The notes beneath the pieces were generated by a model. That model was not told the origin of the DNA. It ran no database searches and saw nothing but the letters and a program-made list of their open reading frames with translations. A stretch of 64,000 nt of DNA from Limnohabitans sp. (GTDB lineage: Bacteria > Pseudomonadota > Gammaproteobacteria > Burkholderiales > Burkholderiaceae_C). Below, one piece after another: positions 26,401 to 34,171 of the stretch (its first letter is position 1; every line of letters begins with the position of its first letter). The position numbers and the translations under genes are program-made. Location: positions 26,070-90,069 of the forward strand of contig JAOATL010000003.1 of the NCBI GenBank assembly GCA_030158125.1. Direction: 5' to 3'.

Positions 26401-29400
26401 CTACTGCGCTGGTAATTTGCACATCCATCAAGGTGGCGGGCGAGGTGTTTAGCACCAAGCTGCCAAGTGTGTTGCCGACCCCTAAATTGCCTGCACTGTC
26501 TGTGAACAGATCGTTGTTGACGGTGATGCTGGCGCTACCGCCGGTTAAACCCTGTGTTGGCAAAAATGTAGCGGTGCGGGTGAGGCCTGTGCCGCTGATA
26601 GCGGACAAGGTGCCGTTGACCAATGTCACATCGCCCACACTGCCGTTCCATGTGAAAGTGCTGCCAGGGTCTTCACTGAAGGTGAAGGTGATGAGCGCAG
26701 TTTCGCCGCTTAAGAAAGTGCTGCGACTGCTGCTGATGTTCACCACCGTGGGTGCGGTGGTGTCGACCAAATAGTTGGCATTGTCGGCGACAGCAGAAAA
26801 GTTCAGAGTGGGTGTGTTGCCTGCTGTGTCGGTTAAGACTTTGCCATTCAAGCTGAGGCTGTTGGCATTGATGGCAATGCCATTGACATCGTTTTGGCCG
26901 GTCAGAATGGTGTAGTTAAAAACCAGTTGTGCGGTGCCAGCGCCCGAAACATATTGCGCGCTGACTGCACTGCTGCCAATGGTCAGATCAATGCTGGGCG
27001 TACCTACGTTGGCATCCAAAAACACAGCCTCCGTGAAATTGACAGCCACCGACACCACGTCGCCTGAGTTCAATAAATTATTTTGAATGCCCGTGGCACT
27101 GAGTAAGGCCACACTGGCAACGGTGGTGGTTGTGGTGTTGACACTGATGTTTGCAGATTTATCAGTCACACCAGCCGATGCCTCTTGACCGATGTTGCCA
27201 GCAGCGTCGGTATAGCTGTTGAGTGCAATGGCCACGTTGGCGGTACCAGCACTCACGCCAGAAGTGGGCGTGAGAAGCGCGGTGCGGGTTAGCGGATTTC
27301 CCGTGGTGCTTAGCGCGCCCAAGGTGCCTCCTGAAACCACCACGTCGCCGCTGGTGCCATCCCATACAAAGCTGCTGCCGGGATCTTCACTGAAGGTGAA
27401 GGTGATCGTCGCGGTTTGACCGGAAATTAAGGCGTTGGTGCTGGTGGTGACGGTGGCCGTTGGGCGGGTTGTGTCCACCAAATACTTGGCGTTATCTGCT
27501 ACTGCCAATGCGGTGATGCTGCTGATGTTGCCCGAGGCATCCGTCAAAGTACCGCCATTCAGGCTGATTGCATCTGCACCGATGGCCACACCGTTGCTGT
27601 CGTTGTGTCCGCTGACCACGGTGGCCGTAAAGACCAAGGCATTGCTGCCAGAACCCGACACGTATGTGGCTTGGACCGAACTGCCACCCACATTCAGTGT
27701 CAAGGTGGGTGTGCCGCCGGAGGTGTTGACTGTGATCAGATCATTGAAAGTGACGGTGGCACTGAGCGTATCGCCAGCGTTTAAATTGTTGACAGTGGCA
27801 TCTGATGCGCTGACCACACCGCCTGTGGAACTGCTAAGTGCCAAGCTTGAGAGGGTGGGTGCGAGGGTGTCTAAATTGAGCGTGGGTGTGGTGCCTGCAG
27901 TGCCATTGTTGCCTGCTGCATCTTGGTAGCTGTTGCCTAAGACGGTGATGCTGGCTGAACCATTGCCTTGGTTTGCGGTCGGTGTGAAGACGGCGGTGCG
28001 TGTCAGCCCTGTGCCACTGATGGCGCCCAAACTGCCACCGGAAACCACGACATCGCCAGCTGCGCCGTTCCATGAAAAACTGCTGCCTGGCGCTTCAGAA
28101 AAAGTGAAGGTGATGGTGGCAGTGTCTGTTGCCAGCAAGTTTGACTTGTTGGATGTGATGAGCACGCTAGGTGCTGTGGTGTCCACTGAATAATTGAGGT
28201 TGCTACTGACAAATGAAGACAAAGTGTTGCTGGCATTGCCATTGGCATCTATGAGGGTGGCACCGTTCAATGTAATTGCATTGGCCGGTATGGCGACGCC
28301 ATCGGCATCGGTTTGGCCACTGACGATGATGGTGCTGAACACCAAAGCGTTGGTCCCCGAACCCGACACGTAGGTGGCTTGTACCGTGCTGCTGCCAATC
28401 TCCAATGCCAAAGTGGGCGCGCCCCCGTCTGTGTTGAGGGTTACGACATCGCTGAAGGTTGCAGTCACAGACAAGCTATCGCCGGCATTCAGGGTGTTGT
28501 TGAGTTGACCCGTTGCGCCGCTCAATGCCACGGCGCTGATGCTGGGTGCCAAGGTGTCAATGCTGATGCTGGGTGTGGTGCCAGCGGTACCCAAGTTGCC
28601 TGCTACATCGTGATAGCTTGAATCGGCCACGGTGATGCTGGCTGTGCCACTGCCCAGATTGACCGTGGGTGTGAACGTGCTGCGCCGCACGGTACCCAAG
28701 CCTGTGAGTGCGCTCAGGGTGCCCCCCGTCACCGTCACATCCGACACAGAAAAGCTTGTATCGGGGTCTTCTGAAAATGTGAAGTAAATCAAACTGGTTT
28801 CGCCACTCTTCAAGCTTGCCGCAGAAGACGTGATGCCGACGCTGGGTGCTGTGGTGTCCACAGGGTACAAGAGGTTGTCGGCCACGATGGCATTGCCCAA
28901 AGTGACGGCATTGCCAGGCACACTTCTGAGTGTGCTGCCATTGAGGGTGATGGCAGCTGCGGGAATGGCAATGCCATTGGCGTCATTTTGGCCAGACAAA
29001 AGGGTGTAACTGAACACAAAGTCGGTGCTGCCACTGCCAGACACATATGCCGCTTGAACCAAGGTGTTGCCCACCATCAACCCCAGTGTGGGTGAGCCAC
29101 CCGTGGTGTCCAAGGCGATGGCTTCGCTGAAAACCACCGTGGCAAACACCACATCGCCTGCATTCAACAGATTGTTCACAGCGCCCGTGGCGCTGCTCAG
29201 GCCGACTTGACTGACAGTTGGGGTGGACGTTGAAAACGTGAGCAAAGGTGTGCCGGCGGCACCGCCGGTGTTGCCCGCCGCATCGGTGTAGGTGCCCGCA
29301 TTGACGGCAATGCTGGCGGTACCCGACACCACATTGGCCGTAGGTGTGAAGGTGGCGGTGCGCGTTAATCCGCTGCCACTGAGGTTGCTCAAAGTGCCAT

Positions 29401-32400
29401 CACTTACAAGCACATCGCCCGCATTGGATGCCCAAACAAAACTGCTGCCAGGGTCTTCGCTGAATGTAAAGCTGATGGCTGCGGTCTCTCCAATTTTCAA
29501 AGTGGCAACATCCGAGCTGATGCTGAGCGTGGGGGCTGTGGTGTCCACCAGGTACTGTGCATTGTTGGCAATTGCAATCGACGTGATGGCGCTGCTGTTG
29601 CCTGTCGCATCTTTGAGGGTGGCACCATTCAGGCTGAGTGCATTCAGGGCGATGGCGACGCCATCGGTGTCGGTTTGTCCGTTGACGATGGTGCTCGTGA
29701 AAACCAAGGTGTTGGTGCCAGAGCCCGACGCATACGTGGCCTGCACAGTGCTGCTGCCAACGACCAGCGCCAATGTGGGTGAACCTGCCGTGGTGTTGAG
29801 CGTGACGGCTTCGCTGAAGCTGACTGTGGCGCTGAGCGTGTCGGTGGCGTTGAGAAGTTTGACTGTGGCATCGGCGGGATTTAGGACGTAGCCTGTGGCG
29901 CTGCTCAATGCCACACTGGCCACGCTGGGTGCCAGGGTGTCCAAATTAAGTGTGGCCGAACTGCCAGCACTGCCGTTGTTGTCGGCCAAGTCTTGATAGG
30001 TGCCCGCATTGACTGCAATGCTGGCCGTGCCGGTTGCCAAGTTGGCCGTGGGTGTCAACACTGCTGTTCGCGTCAGCCCCGTGCCACTGATGGCACTCAA
30101 GGTGCCACCGGTGACGAGCAAGTCACCAGCGCTGCCGTCCCATGCAAAGCTGCTGCCCGGGTCTTCAGAAAATGTGAAAGTGATGTTGGCGGTGTCACCG
30201 GCTTTGAGGCTTGCCAGATTGGAGGTGACTGCCACCGTGGGCGTTGTGGTGTCAACCAAGTAGTCTGAATTGCTGCTGACAGCACTGGCGCTGTTGATGC
30301 TGCTGTTACCGGCGATGTCTTTCAGTGTGGCGCCATTCAGGCTAAGCGCATTCAAGTCAATGGCCACACCATCGGTGTCGGTTTGTCCGTTGACAATGGT
30401 GGTCGTGAAAACCAAGGCATTGGTGCCAGAGCCCGATGCATAAGCGGCCTGCACAGTGCTGCTGCCCACCAACAGGGCCAGAGTGGGAGAACCACCCGAC
30501 GTGTTCAAAGTCACTGCATCGTTAAAGTTGAGCGTGGTACTGAGCGTATCGCCCGCATTCAGCAGGTGGTTCATATCGCCCGTAGCACCACTCAAGGCCA
30601 CCGAAGTGACGGTGGGCGCTAAGGTGTCGATGCTGATGCTGGGTGAAAGACCCGCGGTGCCAAGGGTGCCGGCCGCGTTTTGATAGGCATTGGCCGCCAC
30701 GGTGATGCTGGCACTGCCACTGGCCAAATTGGCCGTGGGTGTGAAGACGGCTGTGCGTGAAGTTCCCGTGCCACTGATGGCACCCAAGCTTCCGCCGGTC
30801 ACGGCGATGTCACCGGTGCTGCCATCCCATGCAAAGCTGCTTCCTGGGTCTTCAGAAAATGTGAAGGTGATGGTGGCGGTTTCTCCGACCTTGAGTGCAT
30901 TGGCACTGCTGGTGATGTTGACGCCGGGCGACAAGGTGTTAATGGTGAGAAGGGGGGTGGTGCCTGCGCTGCCATCGTTGCCCGCTGCATCTTGGTAGCT
31001 GTTGGCGGCCACTGTGATGCTGCCGCTGGTGTTGCCTAAGTTGGCTGCGGGCGTGAATGTTGCCGTGCGTGTCAAACCATTGCCACTGATGGCGCTCAGT
31101 GTTCCGCCGCTCACAACAATGTCGCCTGACGTGCCATTCCACGCAAAGCTGCTGCTGGGATCTTCGGAAAAAGTGAAGGTGATGTTGGCAGTTTCGCCAG
31201 TGCTGAGTGTGGCGACGTTAGAACTGATGACGACACTGGGCGCCAGGGTGTCTAGGCTGATGCTAGGGGAAATGCCCGCTGTGCCATTGTTACCCGCAGC
31301 ATCTTGGTAGGTGTTGGCGGCAATGCTGATGCTGGCGCTACCGCTGGCCACGTTGGGTGTAGGTGTGAAGGTGGCTGTGCGTGTGAAGCCACTGCCGCTG
31401 ATGGCGCCCAGAGTGCCGCCCGAAACCAGGATGTCACCTACAGTGCCGTCCCAGCCGAAGCTGCTGCCCGGGTCTTCAGAAAATGTGAAGGTGATGCTTG
31501 CAGTTTGCCCAACTTTGAGCGCAGTCACATTGGCCGTGATGAGCACGCTGGGGGCTGTTGTATCTGCTGGAGGAGGAGGAGGAGGAGGAGGTGGAGGAGC
31601 TGGAGGAGGTGGAGGTGGAGGAGTAGGATTTTCAGTCACCACCAAGGATTCAGAGCTGAGCACGGACACATTGCCAGCCAAGTCAACACTGTAGAGTTGA
31701 TAAATGGCCGCAGGCAAGCCACTCACTGAAATCGGTGTGTTGGTTTGAACAGCCTCGATGGCCACATGCTTGGCGAAGAGCGGGCTGAGATTTTCCAAGT
31801 CAGTCAAACTTGCAATCGGACTGGTGCTGGGCACCAAGTAGGCTTTGCCAAGTTCGTTGCTCTGAACCAAGACCGAGGCTGTCAAGGTTTGCGCCAGTGT
31901 AAGTATTCCGGCTTCCAGTGTGGCAATGGGAGGCGTGGTGTCAACCATGTGCAAGGGGTTGCTGATGACTGCACTGGCGGTGTTCACGGTGGGGTTACCC
32001 AACCCGTCTTTGAGTGTGGCCCCGTTCAATTGAAGTGCGTTGCTGGCAATGGCCACACCATCAAGGTCTGTTAGACCACTGGCGATGGTGGTGACAAAGA
32101 CCAAGGCTTGGGTGCCAGAGCCTGAAACATACAAGGCCTGAATGCTTTGGGAACCTATCAGCAAAGTGAGCGTAGGACTGCCACTGCTTGTGTCGAGTTC
32201 AACTGCGCCACTGAAGGATACGGTGGCGGTGAGGGTGTCGCCTGCATTGAGGCGTTGGTTCATCTCACCTGTGGCACTGGTGAGGGCCATGGCTGTGATG
32301 AGGGTGCTGGCAGGCGGAGGAACGGGTGGTGGAGGAACGGGCGGTGGAGGAACGGGCGGTGGAGGTGCCGGCGGCGGCGTTACAGGCGTGACCGGTGTGT

Positions 32401-32947
32401 CAGAGCCGCCACCACTTAGCGCAATCACACCGAGCACCGCACCAGTCACATCGCCTAAACCAATGCCTGCTGCGACGGGTGCTGCAGGCAAAAATGCCAA
32501 AGCATTGCCAGGGTTGAGCAGTGCCACTTTGCAATCGAGTGCACCATCACGTTCAGTCCACACCAAACTTTCGGGGACCTCAAATGCCTCCTTGGGTAAA
32601 TGGGAGGTGACTTGCACTTCTTCACACGACTGATCTTCGAGTTTGTAAACAGCAGCGTTGGGCAACGGAGAAGCGCTGGCCACAAAATAGTCTTGCAGTT
32701 CAAGTGAAAGGACATCATTGACCAAAACGTGCAGATTTTTTTTCGAGCGGAGCAGTTTCTGACCTTTTACGTGGCCGCCTGCATCGGGGTCAATCAGCTT
32801 GTATTGAAATCCCACTTGGGCTTTGACAACGAGGGTGCGCGTGTTTGGCGCTGAAGCGACTTGGGCGTCACTCAATTTGTCTAGTTGAATAACCTGTACG
32901 CGACCTTCAGGTGTGGTGGCGTGAAATTGGATGTCATTGAATGTCAT
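20480..32947 (-). CDS. Giant type I-secreted adhesin with Ig-like repeats and FG-GAP propeller
   Basis: 4155 residues, nearly one fifth of the window. Order: BapA-like prefix (about 1-150); Ala/Gly-rich hydrophobic stretch with VAAG at 158-161; polyproline linker (185-213); one B-type Ig module; a unique domain (about 336-436); second polyproline linker (about 442-460); then 26 further Ig-like modules to about 3395. Type A modules (16 in all) carry ITFTFSEDPGSSF.W.G..GD; type B (11 in all) carry LNAGD...SPTL.L..GSS and LNGATL.D..GN. Seven FG-GAP repeats (DxNGDGxxD) span about 3403-3905, and a degenerate RTX stretch and C-terminal secretion region follow. The export operon lies directly upstream. 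Likely a surface or released biofilm adhesin; its ligand is unknown. Confidence 0.88.
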   Translation of the reverse strand: MTFNDIQFHATTPEGRVQVIQLDKLSDAQVASAPNTRTLVVKAQVGFQYKLIDPDAGGHVKGQKLLRSKKNLHVLVNDVLSLELQDYFVASASPLPNAAVYKLEDQSCEEVQVTSHLPKEAFEVPESLVWTERDGALDCKVALLNPGNALAFLPAAPVAAGIGLGDVTGAVLGVIALSGGGSDTPVTPVTPPPAPPPPVPPPPVPPPPVPPPASTLITAMALTSATGEMNQRLNAGDTLTATVSFSGAVELDTSSGSPTLTLLIGSQSIQALYVSGSGTQALVFVTTIASGLTDLDGVAIASNALQLNGATLKDGLGNPTVNTASAVISNPLHMVDTTPPIATLEAGILTLAQTLTASVLVQSNELGKAYLVPSTSPIASLTDLENLSPLFAKHVAIEAVQTNTPISVSGLPAAIYQLYSVDLAGNVSVLSSESLVVTENPTPPPPPPPAPPPPPPPPPPADTTAPSVLITANVTALKVGQTASITFTFSEDPGSSFGWDGTVGDILVSGGTLGAISGSGFTRTATFTPTPNVASGSASISIAANTYQDAAGNNGTAGISPSISLDTLAPSVVISSNVATLSTGETANITFTFSEDPSSSFAWNGTSGDIVVSGGTLSAISGNGLTRTATFTPAANLGNTSGSITVAANSYQDAAGNDGSAGTTPLLTINTLSPGVNITSSANALKVGETATITFTFSEDPGSSFAWDGSTGDIAVTGGSLGAISGTGTSRTAVFTPTANLASGSASITVAANAYQNAAGTLGTAGLSPSISIDTLAPTVTSVALSGATGDMNHLLNAGDTLSTTLNFNDAVTLNTSGGSPTLALLVGSSTVQAAYASGSGTNALVFTTTIVNGQTDTDGVAIDLNALSLNGATLKDIAGNSSINSASAVSSNSDYLVDTTTPTVAVTSNLASLKAGDTANITFTFSEDPGSSFAWDGSAGDLLVTGGTLSAISGTGLTRTAVLTPTANLATGTASIAVNAGTYQDLADNNGSAGSSATLNLDTLAPSVASVALSSATGYVLNPADATVKLLNATDTLSATVSFSEAVTLNTTAGSPTLALVVGSSTVQATYASGSGTNTLVFTSTIVNGQTDTDGVAIALNALSLNGATLKDATGNSSAITSIAIANNAQYLVDTTAPTLSISSDVATLKIGETAAISFTFSEDPGSSFVWASNAGDVLVSDGTLSNLSGSGLTRTATFTPTANVVSGTASIAVNAGTYTDAAGNTGGAAGTPLLTFSTSTPTVSQVGLSSATGAVNNLLNAGDVVFATVVFSEAIALDTTGGSPTLGLMVGNTLVQAAYVSGSGSTDFVFSYTLLSGQNDANGIAIPAAAITLNGSTLRSVPGNAVTLGNAIVADNLLYPVDTTAPSVGITSSAASLKSGETSLIYFTFSEDPDTSFSVSDVTVTGGTLSALTGLGTVRRSTFTPTVNLGSGTASITVADSSYHDVAGNLGTAGTTPSISIDTLAPSISAVALSGATGQLNNTLNAGDSLSVTATFSDVVTLNTDGGAPTLALEIGSSTVQATYVSGSGTNALVFSTIIVSGQTDADGVAIPANAITLNGATLIDANGNASNTLSSFVSSNLNYSVDTTAPSVLITSNKSNLLATDTATITFTFSEAPGSSFSWNGAAGDVVVSGGSLGAISGTGLTRTAVFTPTANQGNGSASITVLGNSYQDAAGNNGTAGTTPTLNLDTLAPTLSSLALSSSTGGVVSASDATVNNLNAGDTLSATVTFNDLITVNTSGGTPTLTLNVGGSSVQATYVSGSGSNALVFTATVVSGHNDSNGVAIGADAISLNGGTLTDASGNISSITALAVADNAKYLVDTTRPTATVTTSTNALISGQTATITFTFSEDPGSSFVWDGTSGDVVVSGGTLGALSTTGNPLTRTALLTPTSGVSAGTANVAIALNSYTDAAGNIGQEASAGVTDKSANISVNTTTTTVASVALLSATGIQNNLLNSGDVVSVAVNFTEAVFLDANVGTPSIDLTIGSSAVSAQYVSGAGTAQLVFNYTILTGQNDVNGIAINANSLSLNGKVLTDTAGNTPTLNFSAVADNANYLVDTTAPTVVNISSSRSTFLSGETALITFTFSEDPGSTFTWNGSVGDVTLVNGTLSAISGTGLTRTATFLPTQGLTGGSASITVNNDLFTDSAGNLGVGNTLGSLVLNTSPATLMDVQITSAVGVQNNALNAGDVVTVTAHFSEAQTLNTTSGSPTVALQIGGSTVTANYASGAGTADLLFTYTILAGQTDANGIALNANSLSLNGSTLKDPRTNTTTLSVPATADNSSYTVDTTAPFLSITSDVAQVKVGETANITFTFSEDPGNTFVWNGTAGDVTLSNGTLSAISGTGVTRTAVFTPTPGVNSGTASISVGAGTYQDAAGNNGSAGGTPSLTLDTLAPTISSIALSGSTGILNNYLNEADTANVSVTFNEVVNLNVAGGSPTLALLVGSSTVQATYVSGAGSNTLVFTTTIASGQNDVDGIAIALNALSLNGAVLTDASGNTSTPTSAAVSSNSAYMVDTLAPSVSLAFNVASLKVGETATLTVTANDKTGTSFTWNGTAGDLTVTGGTLGALSPFVLSGANYVSTATFTPTAGSTVAGVVSTAAAVYTDLAGNPGQVGSSASVSIDTGVPTLTSMNITGASGIVSNILNAGDVVQITATFSEAVTVNATGGNPKVVLNIGGASNSATYVSGSGTTDLLFNYTVVAGENDANGLSYGVNALQLNGGSIKDSAGNNAVLTAIARADNAAYKVDTTAPTVSISSNKSNLLIGQTANITFSFSEDPGSTFVWDGSAGDITLSNGTLSAISGTGLTRTAIFTPTANLASGNASIAVTAGSYSDVAGNAGTLGSLPGISIDTLGLSISSVQLPNNNTYTVKAGTEIVVYLFYPERAMVGISNGLPTVDLLIGSTLVKAEFFYDTSELRKKFAYTVLPGQTDTDGVSLVANSLALNGATIQDRSGNTASPLFSGLVNSGAKVDTTPPTVTITSNKLSLKTGETATITFTFSEDPSSTFVWDGSTGDISVLGGTLGAISGTGLTRTATFTPTANTASSNASITVTANSYQDVPGNNGSAGTSPAISIDTVAPSVVITSNVSAVKAGGTANITFTFSEDPGSSFAWNGTTGDVVVSGGTLGAISGTGLTRTAVFTPTANLASGNASITVTALSYQDTVGNLGTAGTSPSLSIDTRTPTVSGYAGSNNLITNQTTPVYFTFSEDPGTSFSWDGSIGDLTLTGAGTLVPHPSQQVGVSRGFIFTPPANVTYGTSTVSVKNNSYQDAAANLGSASGVITINYDTVVPTVSITSNVSTLGMGQTANITFTFSEDPGSSFAWNGTTGDVVVTQGTLSAISGTGLTRTAVYTPFADTPLVAASITLPAGSYTDAKYNAGVAGTSPTLNVNTFKNAIYLDDIANNIGGYAIEAPNTGSYFGFAVSLAGDFNGDGYGDVVMGAPLNTFTDTALRTQGGGVVLYEGGLNTSLVPKGYSGTGQVNGHYYTYSVNKGWLGFSVAGVGDMNNDGLADLLIGMPQDAASTNPGGAFLVYGKANSTTGSLAEYQKDISALATTPDALSITSTFDTAGFSVSSAGDVNGDGWIDMIISAHFQTVSGLSGNTGNTYVVYGSAALSALQTISLGNVGGTVPGFVISGWQAGEESGTSVSSAGDFNGDGKADLLVSAYFNDTAGTQAGATYVILGKTGNTAVDLTNIKNNSGGFVILGENGQDMSGVSVSSGGDINGDGLGDILIGAVIAGTGNANPESGKTYVIFGRNTANATIDLGQIAAGTGGFAILSTTAVEQSGHSVSSAGDINGDGLADIILGAPFGSVDGGASAGRSFVVYGKSTTTNVNLSDVLNNTGGFAIIGQGAQDLSGYSVGAAGDVNGDGLADLIVGAHGYDAAHSSVLTGRSYIIFGSKTGAFAAGSAVDNTGTSANDTLTSAGAQTLAGGSNSAGTGNDTFTSNGADVLLGGMGKDTFVLNQTTITALQSKFGAGGNTTQLAKIDGGGAIDTLRLGGTGTLNLNLSLVSNTSAGNIEGSSRINSIERIDLLTNTGANELTIRVADVLDMAGSNWANLSALNSQGAGGWNKTTFSTTGINSTLMNYHQVAVTGSGDDKVSTTGWTLNTTGEVMDSAGIYYSVYTATSGAPAMLLVQTDIQRSSIL
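21230..22740 (-). repeat. Seven FG-GAP repeats in the adhesin
   Basis: Seven consecutive units of about 65-75 codons, each with a calcium-loop motif: DFNGDGYGD, DMNNDGLAD, DVNGDGWID, DFNGDGKAD, DINGDGLGD, DINGDGLAD and DVNGDGLAD. Seven is the number of blades in the integrin alpha-subunit propeller, so a closed propeller is plausible. Confidence 0.85.
22745..32308 (-). repeat. Tandem Ig-like module array in the adhesin
   Basis: 27 modules of roughly 100 codons. Order from the N-terminus: B, unique domain, A-A-A, then B and A alternating ten times, then A-A-A. At DNA level a stretch coding TFTFSEDPGSSF recurs almost unchanged in most A modules, so recombination or assembly collapse is possible. 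Confidence 0.85.
31568..31623 (-). repeat. Polyproline codon tract (second linker)
   Basis: An almost pure GGA/GGT tract on the plus strand codes a Pro-rich run with one Ala in the adhesin. It separates the unique domain from the main Ig array. Confidence 0.85.
32316..32360 (-). repeat. 15-bp tandem repeat in the first proline linker
   Basis: Three units GGAGGAACGGGYGGT (32316-32330, 32331-32345, 32346-32360), each coding a Pro-Pro-Val-Pro-Pro-type pentapeptide. In-frame gain or loss of units would change linker length without breaking the gene. Confidence 0.85.
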
Positions 32948-32953
32948 GAAATA

Positions 32954-34171
32954 TTAGCGCTCGTGCAATGCGCCCGAAAAAGCTTTTTGAACTGGTTTGA
33001 CGAGGTACTGAAGAACCGACCTGGCGCGTGTTTGGATGTCGAGGGTGGCTGTCATGCCCGGCTTGAGGTCACTCAAGCGCAAACTGTTGGGGGTGTGCTT
33101 GGGTGCGCGATCAGCTTCGGCATTTGCATGGACTTGAACTTGCACCCGGTAATAGGTTTGTGCGGCACCCGAGGGGCTGCTTTCTGTCAGGGTGTCTGAA
33201 CTGATGTAACTCAGTGTGCCATTCAGCATGCCGTAAACACTGTAGTCAAATGCATCAAACTTCAAGCTCACAGGCAAGCCAACGCGCAATTCACCAATGT
33301 CGCTTGGATGAATTTTGGCTTCAAGCACGTGGCCACCTGTGCTAGGTGAAATGTGCATGAGTTCATCGCCAGAGCGCAACACGCCGCCAACCGTGTTGAT
33401 GCGCAAAATCTTGACAATGCCATCCACGGGCGTGGTGAGCACGCTGTGATCGAGCAAGCTTTGACGTTCATGCAGTTTGAATTGATTGGCCGAAATCTCT
33501 TCTTCTAATCGAACCACATCTTGCTTGGCGTCTTGCAAGTACTTATTTTTCAAGCTGGCCATTCGCCCTTGCGTTTCTTGTACTTGACGTTGCGCGCGCA
33601 TCATTTCCAGCTGACTCACATCGCCTGTTTTGAAAAGAGTTTGGCTGATGTGCAACTCTTCTTCCGAGAGTTTTAAGCCTGCCTGCAGCATTTTCAAATC
33701 ATCTTCTAAGCTTTGTCTTTTTTGCGCGTAGGCTAGTTGCTGCCCTGACCTGAACACACTGTTTTGGGTGCTGCGGGTGTCAAAAATCAAAGCTTTGCCA
33801 GAGGACTCTGCGGAGGCCCTTGCCAAGGCGACTTGCAAGGCGTTCAGTTTGGTTTGAATTTCTTGAAATGCTGCTTTGGAGCGAGTGGTTTCCAGGTGCG
33901 CCACGACTTGGCCTGCATGAACATGCTGACCTTCCGATACCAATATTTGTGTCAGTACACCGCCGTCAGCGGCTTGGATGATTTGGTTGCGCGCAATGGC
34001 AATTATTTGACCGTTGCTGCGCACGGTTTGCGCCATGTCGGACATGCTGGCCCATGCAAAAAAACTCAGCAGGCCCAATAACAACAAGCGTGTACCGGTG
34101 AGTTGCCTGATGAGACGGTGCATCCCTCTTTGTGGGGTGATTGGCGGCGGCCAATGGGGGTCTGTGTTCAT
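32954..34171 (-). CDS. Type I secretion periplasmic adaptor (HlyD family)
   Basis: 405 residues. A single N-terminal membrane helix (about 28-45, LLLLGLLSFFAWASM) is followed by a biotinyl-lipoyl-like part (ADGGVLTQILVSEGQHVHAGQVVAHLE), a long coiled-coil hairpin (about 95-235, rich in Gln/Glu/Lys) and a beta-barrel part with LRSGDELMHISPSTGGHVLEAKI and DLKPGMTATLDI. This is the classic HlyD/LapC layout, bridging the inner-membrane ABC exporter to the outer membrane channel. It overlaps the ABC gene by 4 bp (34168-34171) and ends 6 bp before the adhesin start, so the adhesin is its evident substrate. Confidence 0.93.
   Translation of the reverse strand: MNTDPHWPPPITPQRGMHRLIRQLTGTRLLLLGLLSFFAWASMSDMAQTVRSNGQIIAIARNQIIQAADGGVLTQILVSEGQHVHAGQVVAHLETTRSKAAFQEIQTKLNALQVALARASAESSGKALIFDTRSTQNSVFRSGQQLAYAQKRQSLEDDLKMLQAGLKLSEEELHISQTLFKTGDVSQLEMMRAQRQVQETQGRMASLKNKYLQDAKQDVVRLEEEISANQFKLHERQSLLDHSVLTTPVDGIVKILRINTVGGVLRSGDELMHISPSTGGHVLEAKIHPSDIGELRVGLPVSLKFDAFDYSVYGMLNGTLSYISSDTLTESSPSGAAQTYYRVQVQVHANAEADRAPKHTPNSLRLSDLKPGMTATLDIQTRARSVLQYLVKPVQKAFSGALHER

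Noticed and set aside
22745..31560. Regular near-identical DNA strings resembling a CRISPR or satellite array
   Set aside because: Spacing is about 300-600 bp, in frame with Ig-like protein modules; the repeats code TFTFSEDPGSSF and are not short palindromic repeats with unique spacers.
21678..32633. Many long open frames on the plus strand across the adhesin gene
   Set aside because: They are antisense to a repetitive Thr/Ser/Gly/Val-rich coding region, repeat the same meaningless peptides module after module, and lack ribosome-binding sites or family features.
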